Below are positions 46,557-54,163 of a stretch of 64,000 bases of DNA, piece after piece. The stretch's first letter is position 1. Each line of letters starts with the position of its first letter. The position numbers were made by a program, and so were the translations under genes. The stretch spans positions 558,001 to 622,000 of the forward strand of contig NZ_VUNE01000001.1 of assembly GCF_009695815.1 (NCBI RefSeq), in the 5' to 3' direction. Source of the stretch: Peptostreptococcus porci. Lineage in GTDB: Bacteria > Bacillota > Clostridia > Peptostreptococcales > Peptostreptococcaceae. The notes beneath the pieces are model-generated. The model saw only the letters and a program-made list of their open reading frames with translations, did not search any database and was not told the DNA's origin.

Positions 46557-46733
46557 AAATTTAATATAAGTTTGGCAATACTACAAATAATCACTGGTAT
46601 TCTTGGAGCAGTGGTTTTTGTTAAAGGCATATTAAATCATGGAGAATTAACAATGACTATTATGTCATTAATTTTGATGGTGCTTGGATTGATTCTTGGA
46701 TTTAAAGGTCTCTATAATATAAAAAAACATTAA
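46548..46733 (+). CDS. Small two-helix membrane protein
   Basis: A 61-residue protein with two hydrophobic helices (about residues 8-27 and 36-55) and a Lys-rich C-terminus. No family is recognised. It starts within the stop of the possible leader peptide and has a weak aagga site of its own. It lies within the block inserted between mraY and murD and has no recognisable partner. Confidence 0.55.
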   Translation: MNKKFNISLAILQIITGILGAVVFVKGILNHGELTMTIMSLILMVLGLILGFKGLYNIKKH

Positions 46734-46879
46734 AATAGCAAGTGGCTAATGTCTATTTGGATATTGGGTACTCGTTATTTTATAGAGATTTTTCCAATTG
46801 AGTTCGCAAAGTGTGCGAAATAATAAATCCCATTTTATAAGAAATCTTTAGATAATTAGATTTTTCGCATGTGAAATAA

Positions 46880-47005
46880 TTTTGTAACTATGAAAGAACA
46901 CAGGAAGTTGAAATATACTTAAATTTTATTGGAAAGTTTGAAATGCAAAAAAAAGAATCTACAAAAGAAGGACTTGAGGAATTGGAAAAGGTAAGGGAAA
47001 AGTGA
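46880..47005 (+). pseudogene. C-terminal remnant of a serine site-specific recombinase
   Basis: A 41-codon open stretch after an in-frame stop reads Tyr-Glu-Arg-Thr-Gln-Glu-Val-Glu-Ile-Tyr-Leu-Asn-Phe-Ile-Gly-Lys-Phe and then a charged tail ending at a stop. This is the characteristic C-terminal end (DUF4368 region) of large serine recombinases from integrative elements of Firmicutes. Nothing upstream restores the rest of the gene, so it is a scar. It indicates that the DNA between mraY and murD was once part of, or next to, a mobile element. Confidence 0.7.
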
Positions 47006-47017
47006 TAAAATTAAAAA

Positions 47018-47046
47018 TTGACTACTATAAAATATAGTGATATAAT
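47018..47046 (+). promoter_or_regulatory. Sigma-A promoter of the PadR operon
   Basis: ttgact (47018-47023) and tataat (47041-47046) are spaced by 17 bases, a near-consensus promoter 34 bases before the PadR gene. The whole promoter lies within inverted repeats that may be the operator. Confidence 0.8.
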
Positions 47047-47056
47047 TTATAGTAGT
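47021..47056. promoter_or_regulatory. Probable PadR operator: nested inverted repeats
   Basis: actactataaa (47021-47031) pairs with tttatagtagt (47046-47056). Within it, actata-aaa-tatagt (47024-47038) is a second perfect inverted repeat, so tatagt (either orientation) occurs three times across the -35 to +1 region. Self-repression by the adjacent PadR protein is the simplest reading. Binding is an inference. Confidence 0.65.
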
Positions 47057-47079
47057 TTTTTATTTGGAGGAATAATGAT

Positions 47080-47604
47080 ATGTCAACAATAGATTTAATA
47101 GTTTTAGGAATGATTAAAGAAAAAGAACAAAGTGCGTATGATTTGCAAAAGAATGTTGAGTATAGAAATATTTCTAAATGGGTTAAAGTTAGCACTCCAT
47201 CGATTTATAAAAAAGTAATTCAGTTAGAAGAAAAGGGATATATAACAGGCAATTTGTCAAGAGAAGGGAATATGCCAGAAAAGTCAATTTATCGTATTAC
47301 GGAAGATGGAGAAAAGTATTTTCTTGAGCTTATGAAGAAAATATCCACTCAAATGGTCAATGTTTTTTTAGATTTTAATGCAGTTATTATCAATATGGCA
47401 ATGCTATCAAAAAATGAAGGTAAAGATATTATAGATAATATTGAAACAGAGATTGACAAGTACAAAAATGCAGTTAGCAAGTTAGAGATGGAAAGAGAAA
47501 ATATTCCTGTTTGTGCCAAATCTATCTTAAACCAACAAGCGTTGCTATCAGAAGCATTGAACGATTGGATAAATGATTTTAGAGAGCTATATTTAGAGGA
47601 GTGA
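47080..47604 (+). CDS. PadR-family transcriptional regulator
   Basis: The 174-residue protein has the PadR winged helix (Leu-Ile-Val-Leu-Gly-Met-Ile...Ser-Ala-Tyr-Asp-Leu-Gln; wing with Ile-Tyr-Arg-Ile-Thr-Glu-Asp-Gly) in residues 1-85 and a C-terminal coiled-coil dimerisation domain (PadR type 2, Vir family). PadR proteins usually repress their own operon and a neighbouring transporter or effector; here the operon holds a HEAT-repeat protein and an unknown protein instead. A ggagg site precedes ATG 47080. Some Arg codons are CGT, unlike the AGA habit of the window. Confidence 0.88.
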   Translation: MSTIDLIVLGMIKEKEQSAYDLQKNVEYRNISKWVKVSTPSIYKKVIQLEEKGYITGNLSREGNMPEKSIYRITEDGEKYFLELMKKISTQMVNVFLDFNAVIINMAMLSKNEGKDIIDNIETEIDKYKNAVSKLEMERENIPVCAKSILNQQALLSEALNDWINDFRELYLEE

Positions 47605-47612
47605 TTTTTGAA

Positions 47613-48266
47613 TTGGTAAATATAGGTGAAGAGAGAGAGCTACTAAAGGAATTAAGAGAGATAACGAAAAATAAGGAGAATTGGAAAACAGCTATTGATG
47701 AAGTTTCTATTTATTTGAATGAAAATCATTCTGATGATGTGAAAGCAAAGGTCTTATGGCTTCTTGGAGAAATGGGATTACATCATCCCTTAGAAGTAAA
47801 AAAATATGTTGTAGATATTGCAAGTTACTTAGATAATTATTGCCCAAAATTAAGAGAGCGTTCAGTAAATGCACTTGGAAGAGTAGGTAGAGCAGATAAG
47901 TATTTGATTGTTCCATATTTAGATAAAATAATGGAAATGAGAAAAGATAATGTAGATGAAGTAAGACTTGCATTCGTTTGGGCTTGTGAAAATATTGCAA
48001 CAAATGCTCCGGAATTGTTTTGTAAAAAACTTGATTTATTTTATGAAATGATACAAGACAAAGGAGAGAGAGTTCGTATAGAAGCACCGGAAATGTTTCG
48101 AGTAATGGGGAAAAGAAAACCGCAGTATGTAAAACCATATTTAGAAAAATTACAATGGTTTGTAGATAATGACACAAACCCTGTTGTTCGTATTCATAGT
48201 GCCGGTGCAATTCGTATTACCAAAAGAGCATTAAAGGAGAGTGACAGTAATGCCGCAGATGACTAA
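47613..48266 (+). CDS. HEAT-repeat protein
   Basis: The ~217-residue soluble protein is built of helical HEAT/armadillo-like repeats (about five helix pairs; Val-Lys-Ala-Lys-Val-Leu-Trp-Leu-Leu-Gly-Glu-Met-Gly, Leu-Arg-Glu-Arg-Ser-Val-Asn-Ala-Leu-Gly-Arg-Val-Gly). Some relatives are DNA-glycosylase-like or scaffold proteins; no catalytic motif is visible here. The start is uncertain: GTG 47601 lies on the agaggag site, while TTG 47613 is 11 bases after it. About five CGN arginine codons in this gene contrast with the neighbours and support foreign origin. It overlaps the following gene. Confidence 0.75.
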   Translation: MVNIGEERELLKELREITKNKENWKTAIDEVSIYLNENHSDDVKAKVLWLLGEMGLHHPLEVKKYVVDIASYLDNYCPKLRERSVNALGRVGRADKYLIVPYLDKIMEMRKDNVDEVRLAFVWACENIATNAPELFCKKLDLFYEMIQDKGERVRIEAPEMFRVMGKRKPQYVKPYLEKLQWFVDNDTNPVVRIHSAGAIRITKRALKESDSNAADD

Positions 48267-48714
48267 AGGAGGGAAATATATTTTTGGTTGGTCAAAGATA
48301 GGAGAAAATGGAGAAATTGTATTTCCAACAATGGTGGTAAAAGAATATAAGTTAAAAGAAGAAACCTATATTTATATTGTTTCAGGAAGCAAACAAACAG
48401 GCGGGTTCTGTGTTATGACAGAATCGTTGCTTTCAAATTCAAAACTCAAAAATATATTAGAAGAAAATCCAAGTTTAGCAAAGAGAAGTTTGAGGGAGGG
48501 AGAGCTCATTTCCTATAAGGGAAGAAAATATGGATGGCTTACATTAAAAGAAAATTCTATTCATCTTTCAGCCCCGTTAATGAAAGACTTGGAAATAAAA
48601 GTCGGAGATAGGCTTTTATCTATTCGTAGCAGTAATATTGCTTTTACAATGGGGGCAAGGGGAAGTTTAATAGATAAAGCAAATAAGTATAATGGGAAGA
48701 TTGAGATGTATTAA
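48250..48714 (+). CDS. Unknown 154-residue protein of the PadR operon
   Basis: The product is soluble, with several beta strands and a C-terminal Leu-Glu-Ile-Lys-Val-Gly-Asp-Arg-Leu-Leu-Ser-Ile-Arg-Ser segment that recalls AbrB/SpoVT-like or swapped-hairpin folds, though not firmly. ATG 48250 is ten bases after an aaggag site; the GTG at 48241 is too close to that site. The gene overlaps the HEAT gene by 17 bases, so the two are co-translated and may form a complex. No known family is recognised. Confidence 0.65.
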   Translation: MPQMTKGGKYIFGWSKIGENGEIVFPTMVVKEYKLKEETYIYIVSGSKQTGGFCVMTESLLSNSKLKNILEENPSLAKRSLREGELISYKGRKYGWLTLKENSIHLSAPLMKDLEIKVGDRLLSIRSSNIAFTMGARGSLIDKANKYNGKIEMY

Positions 48715-49046
48715 AAGTAAAGTAAATGAAGTTCTTTATGTAAACGGGAAAAATCGCACCTGAAAGTGAAGAAGTATACAAAGCCTATTGAAAGATAACA
48801 AAACATAAAAAATATCTTTAGAGAAAGCAAGAATTTTATCAGATTTTTATAAATCAGTCTCATTTAGTTTTCCTGCTTTTTCGGATGATTCGAAATTTTT
48901 ATCATCAAATCTAAATATTATTTAATCTTAATTTCACGAGAATCCCAATAATATAAGAAAGATTTAAATTAATTAGTATTTATGATATAATTAATATGTA
49001 AATTTTGAATGAATTTTACTTATAAATTGAAATAGAGGTGAAATAA
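48715..49046. other. Gene-free stretch between the PadR operon and murD
   Basis: AT-rich, with no ORF of note and no recognisable RNA. A tataat at 48986-48991 may be the -10 box for murD. I see no terminator after the PadR operon and no clear direct repeat that would mark the right end of the inserted block. Confidence 0.6.
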
Positions 49047-50420
49047 TTGTTTGGAGAAAACAAAGTATTGGTAGTTGGTTTGGCCAAATCAGGACTTGCT
49101 TCAGTCAAGTATTTATTGGAATGTGGAGCAAAAGTAATAGTATGTGATTCAAAGCCTGAGGAGATATTAGCAGATACGGTGGCGGATTTAAAAAAGCTTT
49201 CAAACATTGAGCTTATCATAGGAAGAAATCCAAATTACGATGAAATCAGAGATGTTGATTTTATCGTTGTATCTCCTGGCGTTCCTCTGGAGCTGGATTT
49301 CTTGGTTAAGTCAAAGGAAAATGGAAAGAAAATAATAAGTGAAATAGAGCTGGCATATAATGTTGGGTTGGAAAAAAATATTTCTTTTGTTGGTATTACT
49401 GGAACAAATGGAAAGACAACGACAACTTCCATTATGGGAGAAGTATGTAAGGCGGCAGGTATGGAAACATATGTTGTCGGAAACATAGGTAATCCAGCTA
49501 TTGAAGCAGTAAAGAATGCCGGTAAAGGTGCCTATCTAGTGACAGAGCTATCAAGCTTCCAGTTGGAGAGTATTGAAAAATTCAAGCCGGTGGTTTCGAC
49601 TGTTTTAAATCTTACTGAAGATCATTTGAATAGACATCACACGATGGAAAACTATGCGAGTGCAAAGGCAAGGATATTTGAAAATCAGACAAAAAATGAA
49701 ATTTGTGTTCTAAATTATGACGATTCCATCACGAAGAAAATGGCTACTGACAACAATTCAAAAATTATGTTTTTCTCTAGAAAGAATAGAGTTGAAAATG
49801 GAGTATTCTTAAATGAGAAAAATGAAATAATATTCTCAGATGACGGTTGTGAAGAATATTTTATGAATGCAGAAGACTTGAGCCTACCTGGTGGACATAA
49901 TGTCGAAAATTGTATGGCTGTGATTTGTATGTCTTTGGCAATTGGAATAGAAAAGGATGTAATAATAGATGTATTAAAAAACTTTAAGGCCGTTGAACAT
50001 AGATTAGAATATGTTGATACAATCAATGGTATTGATTTTGTAAATGATTCAAAGGGAACTAATCCTGATTCTACTATTAAGGCTGTTCAATCGTACAAAT
50101 CTCCAATAATTTTGATTGCAGGTGGGTATGACAAAAATAGCGATTTTAATGAATTGTTTGAAATTGCAAAAATAAATGTGAGAAGTGTACTTGTCTTGGG
50201 GCAAACTGCAGAACTAATTGAAACTACGGCGAGAAACCATGGGATAAAAGAAGTTATCAGAGTATCTACAATAAAGGAAGCTGTTGAGAAATCAATTGAA
50301 ATAGCAAACGAAAAGGATGTTGTACTTCTATCTCCGGCTTGTGCTAGTTGGGGAATGTACAACAACTACGAAGAACGTGGAAATGATTTTAAAGAATGTG
50401 TTAGAAAATTGAGAGGGTAG
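49047..50420 (+). CDS. murD: UDP-MurNAc-L-Ala:D-Glu ligase MurD
   Basis: MurD adds D-glutamate to UDP-MurNAc-L-alanine. The 457-residue protein has the N-terminal nucleotide fold (Val-Val-Gly-Leu-Ala-Lys-Ser-Gly), the ATP loop Gly-Thr-Asn-Gly-Lys-Thr-Thr-Thr at about residues 115-122, the Ile-Gly-Asn-Pro motif, and Asp-Asp-Ser-Lys-Gly-Thr-Asn-Pro-like Asn-Asp-Ser-Lys. The start is TTG 49047, six bases after gaggtg. It lies 5 bp before murG. The usual spoVE/ftsW gene between them is missing. Confidence 0.95.
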   Translation: MFGENKVLVVGLAKSGLASVKYLLECGAKVIVCDSKPEEILADTVADLKKLSNIELIIGRNPNYDEIRDVDFIVVSPGVPLELDFLVKSKENGKKIISEIELAYNVGLEKNISFVGITGTNGKTTTTSIMGEVCKAAGMETYVVGNIGNPAIEAVKNAGKGAYLVTELSSFQLESIEKFKPVVSTVLNLTEDHLNRHHTMENYASAKARIFENQTKNEICVLNYDDSITKKMATDNNSKIMFFSRKNRVENGVFLNEKNEIIFSDDGCEEYFMNAEDLSLPGGHNVENCMAVICMSLAIGIEKDVIIDVLKNFKAVEHRLEYVDTINGIDFVNDSKGTNPDSTIKAVQSYKSPIILIAGGYDKNSDFNELFEIAKINVRSVLVLGQTAELIETTARNHGIKEVIRVSTIKEAVEKSIEIANEKDVVLLSPACASWGMYNNYEERGNDFKECVRKLRG

Positions 50421-50424
50421 TAAG

Positions 50425-51540
50425 ATGAAGGTAATTTTATCTGGAGGCGGAACTGGTGGACATGTTTATCCAGCGATTGCCATTGCAAATAAAATCAAGG
50501 AGGAACACCCTGATTCAGAAATAATTTTTGTAGGTACAAAGATGGGAATAGAATCAGAAATCGTTCCGAAATACGGTTACGAGATCAAATTTATTGAAGT
50601 CAAGGGCTTTAAGAGAAAGATAGACTTTGAAAATGTCAAGAGAGTATTTATGTTTTTGAAATCCTTGACAGATTCAAAGAAAATAATAAAGGATTTTAAA
50701 CCAGATTTGGTAATAGGAACAGGTGGATATGTAAGTGGGTCAATAGTATTAAAAGCCAGCAAAATGGGAATAAAAACCTGTATTCACGAACAGAACTCTT
50801 TTCCAGGTATAACAAATAAAATGTTATCAAAAAATGTTGATTTTGTATTGACGAGTTTCGAGGATTCTCATAAAAGATTTCCAAAAGAAGCTCAAGATAA
50901 ATTATTTATCACTGGAAATCCTGTTAGAGGAGAGATTCTAACAGCAAGGAGAGATGAATCTAGAAAAATATTGGGTATTCCATCTGATAAAAAGATGTTG
51001 CTTGTAGCTGGAGGAAGCGGAGGCTCTGAGGAAATCAACGATGCATTGAAAAATACGATAACAAAGCTAGTTGAAAGGGATATAGCATTCACCATTGCCA
51101 CTGGAAAAGCATACTACGATAAATTTATAGATGAACATAAGGACATTGAATATAAATCCTACCAAAAAATAGTGCCTTATCTTGATGATATGGCAAATAA
51201 TTTGGCTGCCTGCGACATTGTAATAGGTAGTGCTGGTGCAATTTCCATGGCTGAAATGACTGCAGTTGGAGTTCCGGCTATAATAGTGCCAAAAGCGTAC
51301 ACTGCAGAAAATCATCAGGAGTACAATGCAAGGAGTCTAGAAAATGCTGGTGGAGGCATCTGCATAACTGAATCAGAGCTAAACGCAGACAGGCTTGATA
51401 GTGAAATATTCGAATTGCTAGGCGATGATGAAAAGCTGAAAAAAATGTCACAAGCGAGCAAATTATTCGGAAAAAGAGATGCAATTGACTTAATATACAA
51501 AAAAATTCAAAAAGAATGCATTTTCTTGCAAAAAAATTAA
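50425..51540 (+). CDS. murG: Lipid II synthase MurG
   Basis: MurG transfers GlcNAc from UDP-GlcNAc to lipid I. The 371-residue protein has the N-terminal Gly-Gly-Gly-Thr-Gly-Gly-His-Val-Tyr-Pro-Ala motif (residues 7-17) and the His-Glu-Gln-Asn segment. The C-terminal Gly-Ser-Ala-Gly-Ala-Ile-Ser-Met-Ala-Glu and Ala-Glu-Asn-His-Gln motifs bind the sugar nucleotide. It starts 4 bp after murD. murC, murB, ftsQ and ftsA, which often follow, are absent from this locus. Confidence 0.95.
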   Translation: MKVILSGGGTGGHVYPAIAIANKIKEEHPDSEIIFVGTKMGIESEIVPKYGYEIKFIEVKGFKRKIDFENVKRVFMFLKSLTDSKKIIKDFKPDLVIGTGGYVSGSIVLKASKMGIKTCIHEQNSFPGITNKMLSKNVDFVLTSFEDSHKRFPKEAQDKLFITGNPVRGEILTARRDESRKILGIPSDKKMLLVAGGSGGSEEINDALKNTITKLVERDIAFTIATGKAYYDKFIDEHKDIEYKSYQKIVPYLDDMANNLAACDIVIGSAGAISMAEMTAVGVPAIIVPKAYTAENHQEYNARSLENAGGGICITESELNADRLDSEIFELLGDDEKLKKMSQASKLFGKRDAIDLIYKKIQKECIFLQKN

Positions 51541-51685
51541 AAAATACCTTGCAATAAGTGTGTTTTTTAGGATATTATAGAATAGATAGAATATTATTTT
51601 TTGAAAAGAGTATATTAGTGATTGTTGAGTAAAATTGATAATAGACTTTTTGATTATATATATTAGTGCGAATGGAGGTTTAAAA

Positions 51686-52846
51686 ATGTTAAACTTTGTA
51701 GAGGAAAGTACAAACTCTGCCAATATTAAGGTAATTGGAGTTGGAGGCGGAGGAAATAATGCTGTAAATGTTATGATTAGCTCTGGAGTAAGAGGAGTTG
51801 AGTACATAGCAGTAAATACCGACAAACAAGCCTTAGATAATTCTAAAGCGGAAAATACATTACAAATTGGAACCAAATTGACAAAGGGTTTGGGTGCTGG
51901 TGCGAATCCAGAAAAAGGAAAAAAAGCGGCAGAGGAGTCTGCTGATGAAATTTCAAAAGCGATTGAAGGTGCAGATATGGTGTTTGTCACTGCCGGAATG
52001 GGTGGTGGAACTGGTACTGGGGCAGCTCCAGTTATCGCTCAAATTGCAAAGAATGCGGGCGCTTTGACTGTTGCTGTTGTGACCAAGCCATTCTCTTTTG
52101 AAGGTAGAGTTAGAATGAACAAAGCCGAAGAAGGAATAGCAGAGCTAAAAAAGAACGTTGATACTTTGATAACAATACCAAATGATAAAATCCTTCAGAT
52201 AATAGAAAAGAGAACTTCTATAACTGATGCTTTATCAAAGGCGGATGATATACTAAAACAAGGTATACAGTCTATTTCTGGTCTAATTTCAGAGGCTGCG
52301 TTAATAAATCTTGACTTTGCAGATGTTGAGGCTGTAATGAAAGATCAGGGACTAGCTCATATGGGTATGGGTACTGCTTCTGGGGAAGACAGAGCAATTG
52401 TTGCTGCTAAACAGGCGATTGAGTCTCCATTACTTGAAACTACAATAGATGGTGCCAAGGGAGTTCTTATTAATGTGACTGGTGGAAGCGATCTTGGTTT
52501 GCTAGAAGTAAGTGAAGCTACTGATATTATTAGACAGAAATGTGATCCAGATGCCATGATCATTTTCGGTGCTGCAACTAGGGATGACTTCGGAGACGAA
52601 ATTGTGATAACTGTTGTTGCAACGGGATTACAGGATGCATCGGATGATTTTTTTAATACTCCACAGTTGAGAAGACAGCCGGTTTCTTCTACTCCAAAAT
52701 ATAACGAAATTCCGAGAGTTAGTGATACTCCTAAGGTTGAGACAGTAACTCCTGCAGAAGAAACTTTTGCCAACAGCTTTGACGACAATGTCACTGCTGG
52801 AGATGACGATATGGTTATTCCGACTTTTTTAAGAAGAAAGAAATAA
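51686..52846 (+). CDS. ftsZ: Cell division protein FtsZ
   Basis: FtsZ is the tubulin-like GTPase that forms the division ring. The 386-residue protein has the Gly-Val-Gly-Gly-Gly-Gly-Asn-Asn start of the GTP site, the signature [10 protein letters not shown] at about residues 106-115, a flexible linker after residue ~330, and a C-terminal peptide ([12 protein letters not shown]) that binds FtsA/SepF. With no ftsA seen in this locus, SepF encoded in this window is the probable membrane anchor. The start at 51686 follows a ggaggt site. Confidence 0.97.
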   Translation: MLNFVEESTNSANIKVIGVGGGGNNAVNVMISSGVRGVEYIAVNTDKQALDNSKAENTLQIGTKLTKGLGAGANPEKGKKAAEESADEISKAIEGADMVFVTAGMGGGTGTGAAPVIAQIAKNAGALTVAVVTKPFSFEGRVRMNKAEEGIAELKKNVDTLITIPNDKILQIIEKRTSITDALSKADDILKQGIQSISGLISEAALINLDFADVEAVMKDQGLAHMGMGTASGEDRAIVAAKQAIESPLLETTIDGAKGVLINVTGGSDLGLLEVSEATDIIRQKCDPDAMIIFGAATRDDFGDEIVITVVATGLQDASDDFFNTPQLRRQPVSSTPKYNEIPRVSDTPKVETVTPAEETFANSFDDNVTAGDDDMVIPTFLRRKK

Positions 52847-52860
52847 ATATCTATATAAAC

Positions 52861-52893
52861 AAAATAGGCTCAACTAATGTTGAGCCTATTTTG
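52861..52893. terminator. Intrinsic terminator after ftsZ
   Basis: Perfect 14-bp stem aaaataggctcaac (52861-52874) / gttgagcctatttt (52879-52892) with a four-base loop. It is among the most stable hairpins in the window and is symmetric, so it may stop transcription in both directions. It separates ftsZ from nrdR. Confidence 0.9.
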
Positions 52894-52921
52894 TTCGGTG
52901 ATTTTGGAAGGAGATGAATTT

Positions 52922-53392
52922 ATGCTTTGTCCGTTTTGTGAATGTAAAGAATCAAAGGTATTAGACTCAAGACATATAGATGCGACCTCAATCAGACGAA
53001 GAAGGGAATGCGAAAAGTGTAGAAAGAGATTTACTACATATGAAAAGATAGAGCTGATACCTGTTATGGTTATAAAAAAAGATGGAAGTAGAGAGTCATT
53101 TGATAGAGATAAAATTAAATATGGACTTATAAGATCTTGTGAAAAACGACCAGTTCCAGTTTCTAAGATCGATGCAATTGTTGATGAAATCGAATCAGAA
53201 ATCAACAAGAAATGTATTGATGAGATTGAAACTACAAAGATAGGTGAAATGGTTATGGATAGATTGAAGGATGTCGATGAAGTCGCATATGTTAGATTTG
53301 CATCTGTATATAGACAGTTCAAGGATTTAAATACATTTGTAAACGAGTTAGAAAACATACTAAAGGAAAGAAGTCGTGACGATGAAAAGTAG
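52922..53392 (+). CDS. nrdR: Transcriptional repressor NrdR
   Basis: NrdR represses ribonucleotide reductase genes when (d)ATP is high. The 156-residue protein has the zinc ribbon (Met-Leu-Cys-Pro-Phe-Cys at the N-terminus, Cys-Glu-Lys-Cys near residue 30) and an ATP-cone domain (about 46-136) with Val-Ile-Lys-Lys-Asp-Gly-Ser-Arg-Glu. The start follows an aaggagatg site; the longer frame reading into the ftsZ terminator is not plausible. It overlaps pgeF by 17 bases. Confidence 0.94.
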   Translation: MLCPFCECKESKVLDSRHIDATSIRRRRECEKCRKRFTTYEKIELIPVMVIKKDGSRESFDRDKIKYGLIRSCEKRPVPVSKIDAIVDEIESEINKKCIDEIETTKIGEMVMDRLKDVDEVAYVRFASVYRQFKDLNTFVNELENILKERSRDDEK

Positions 53393-54161
53393 TAGTGTAA
53401 ATAACAGTGGATTTTTTGATATATTCTCGTCTGGGGAATATGACAGTTCAAAATATTTGTACTCAGATATAAATGGGGTTTCAGTGGCAATTACCAAGAG
53501 AAAATACGATGCGAAAAATGATGCCGATATGAAAATGGTTTGTGATGAGCTAGGCTTTAATTTTGAAAAGCTAACTTATAACAATCAAATTCATTCTTCA
53601 ATAATCAGAAAAATAGATGCGTCAAATATTTCTGAAATAGAAGACGCAGATGCATTGATAACAGATTTGAGGAATGTTCCATTGGTTGTTTTTACGGCAG
53701 ATTGTGTCCCCGTTGTGATTATCGATGAGAAAAATTCTGCTGGAATAGCTCACGCAGGCTGGAGAGGAACCTATGGAAATATAGCGGTTAAAGCCATTGA
53801 TGAGATGATAAAGCACTATAATTCAAAGCTTTCGAGCTTAAAGGTTATAATTGGACCATGTATAAGTGAAAAATCTTATAACGTCGGTTATGAATTGATA
53901 GAAAAATTTTCATCGATGCTTGAAGAAAATGGAGTTATTGTTGATGACGGCAACAAATTCTACTCCGAAGTCGATGGAGTTTACTATTTGAATTTGGCTC
54001 AGGTAAACAGATTGTTGTTGGTCAACAGAGGGGTTAATCCTGAAAATATTCTTGAGGCAAATATTTGTACTGCTTTGGATGACGGTTTCTACTCTTATAG
54101 AAAAGATTCAAAGACATCTAAGAGAATAGGTACAATTGTTGAAATTAGAGAGGAAGTGTAA
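53376..54161 (+). CDS. pgeF: Peptidoglycan editing factor PgeF (YfiH/YlmD, polyphenol-oxidase family)
   Basis: The 261-residue protein belongs to the YfiH/YlmD family, cytoplasmic copper- or zinc-binding enzymes; in E. coli the homologue prevents mis-incorporation of amino acids into peptidoglycan precursors, and related proteins have laccase or purine-nucleosidase activity. The ligand motifs are seen as Thr-Ala-Asp-Cys-Val-Pro, Ala-His-Ala-Gly-Trp-Arg-Gly and Gly-Pro-Cys-Ile. GTG 53376 fits the aaaggaa site better than ATG 53382. It overlaps nrdR and sits 2 bp before der. Confidence 0.9.
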   Translation: MTMKSSSVNNSGFFDIFSSGEYDSSKYLYSDINGVSVAITKRKYDAKNDADMKMVCDELGFNFEKLTYNNQIHSSIIRKIDASNISEIEDADALITDLRNVPLVVFTADCVPVVIIDEKNSAGIAHAGWRGTYGNIAVKAIDEMIKHYNSKLSSLKVIIGPCISEKSYNVGYELIEKFSSMLEENGVIVDDGNKFYSEVDGVYYLNLAQVNRLLLVNRGVNPENILEANICTALDDGFYSYRKDSKTSKRIGTIVEIREEV

Positions 54162-54163
54162 AA

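Noticed and set aside
47707-48210. 167-residue minus-strand ORF within the HEAT gene
   Set aside because: Its Leu/His/Tyr-rich product is typical of an antisense shadow. The HEAT frame has clear repeats and tight operon spacing.
51490-51990. Long minus-strand ORF over the ftsZ start
   Set aside because: It runs opposite to ftsZ and the end of murG, lacks a ribosome site, and its composition mirrors codon use of the real genes.
52877-52921. Longer NrdR start
   Set aside because: It would begin inside the ftsZ terminator; the aaggagatg site and the family start support 52922.
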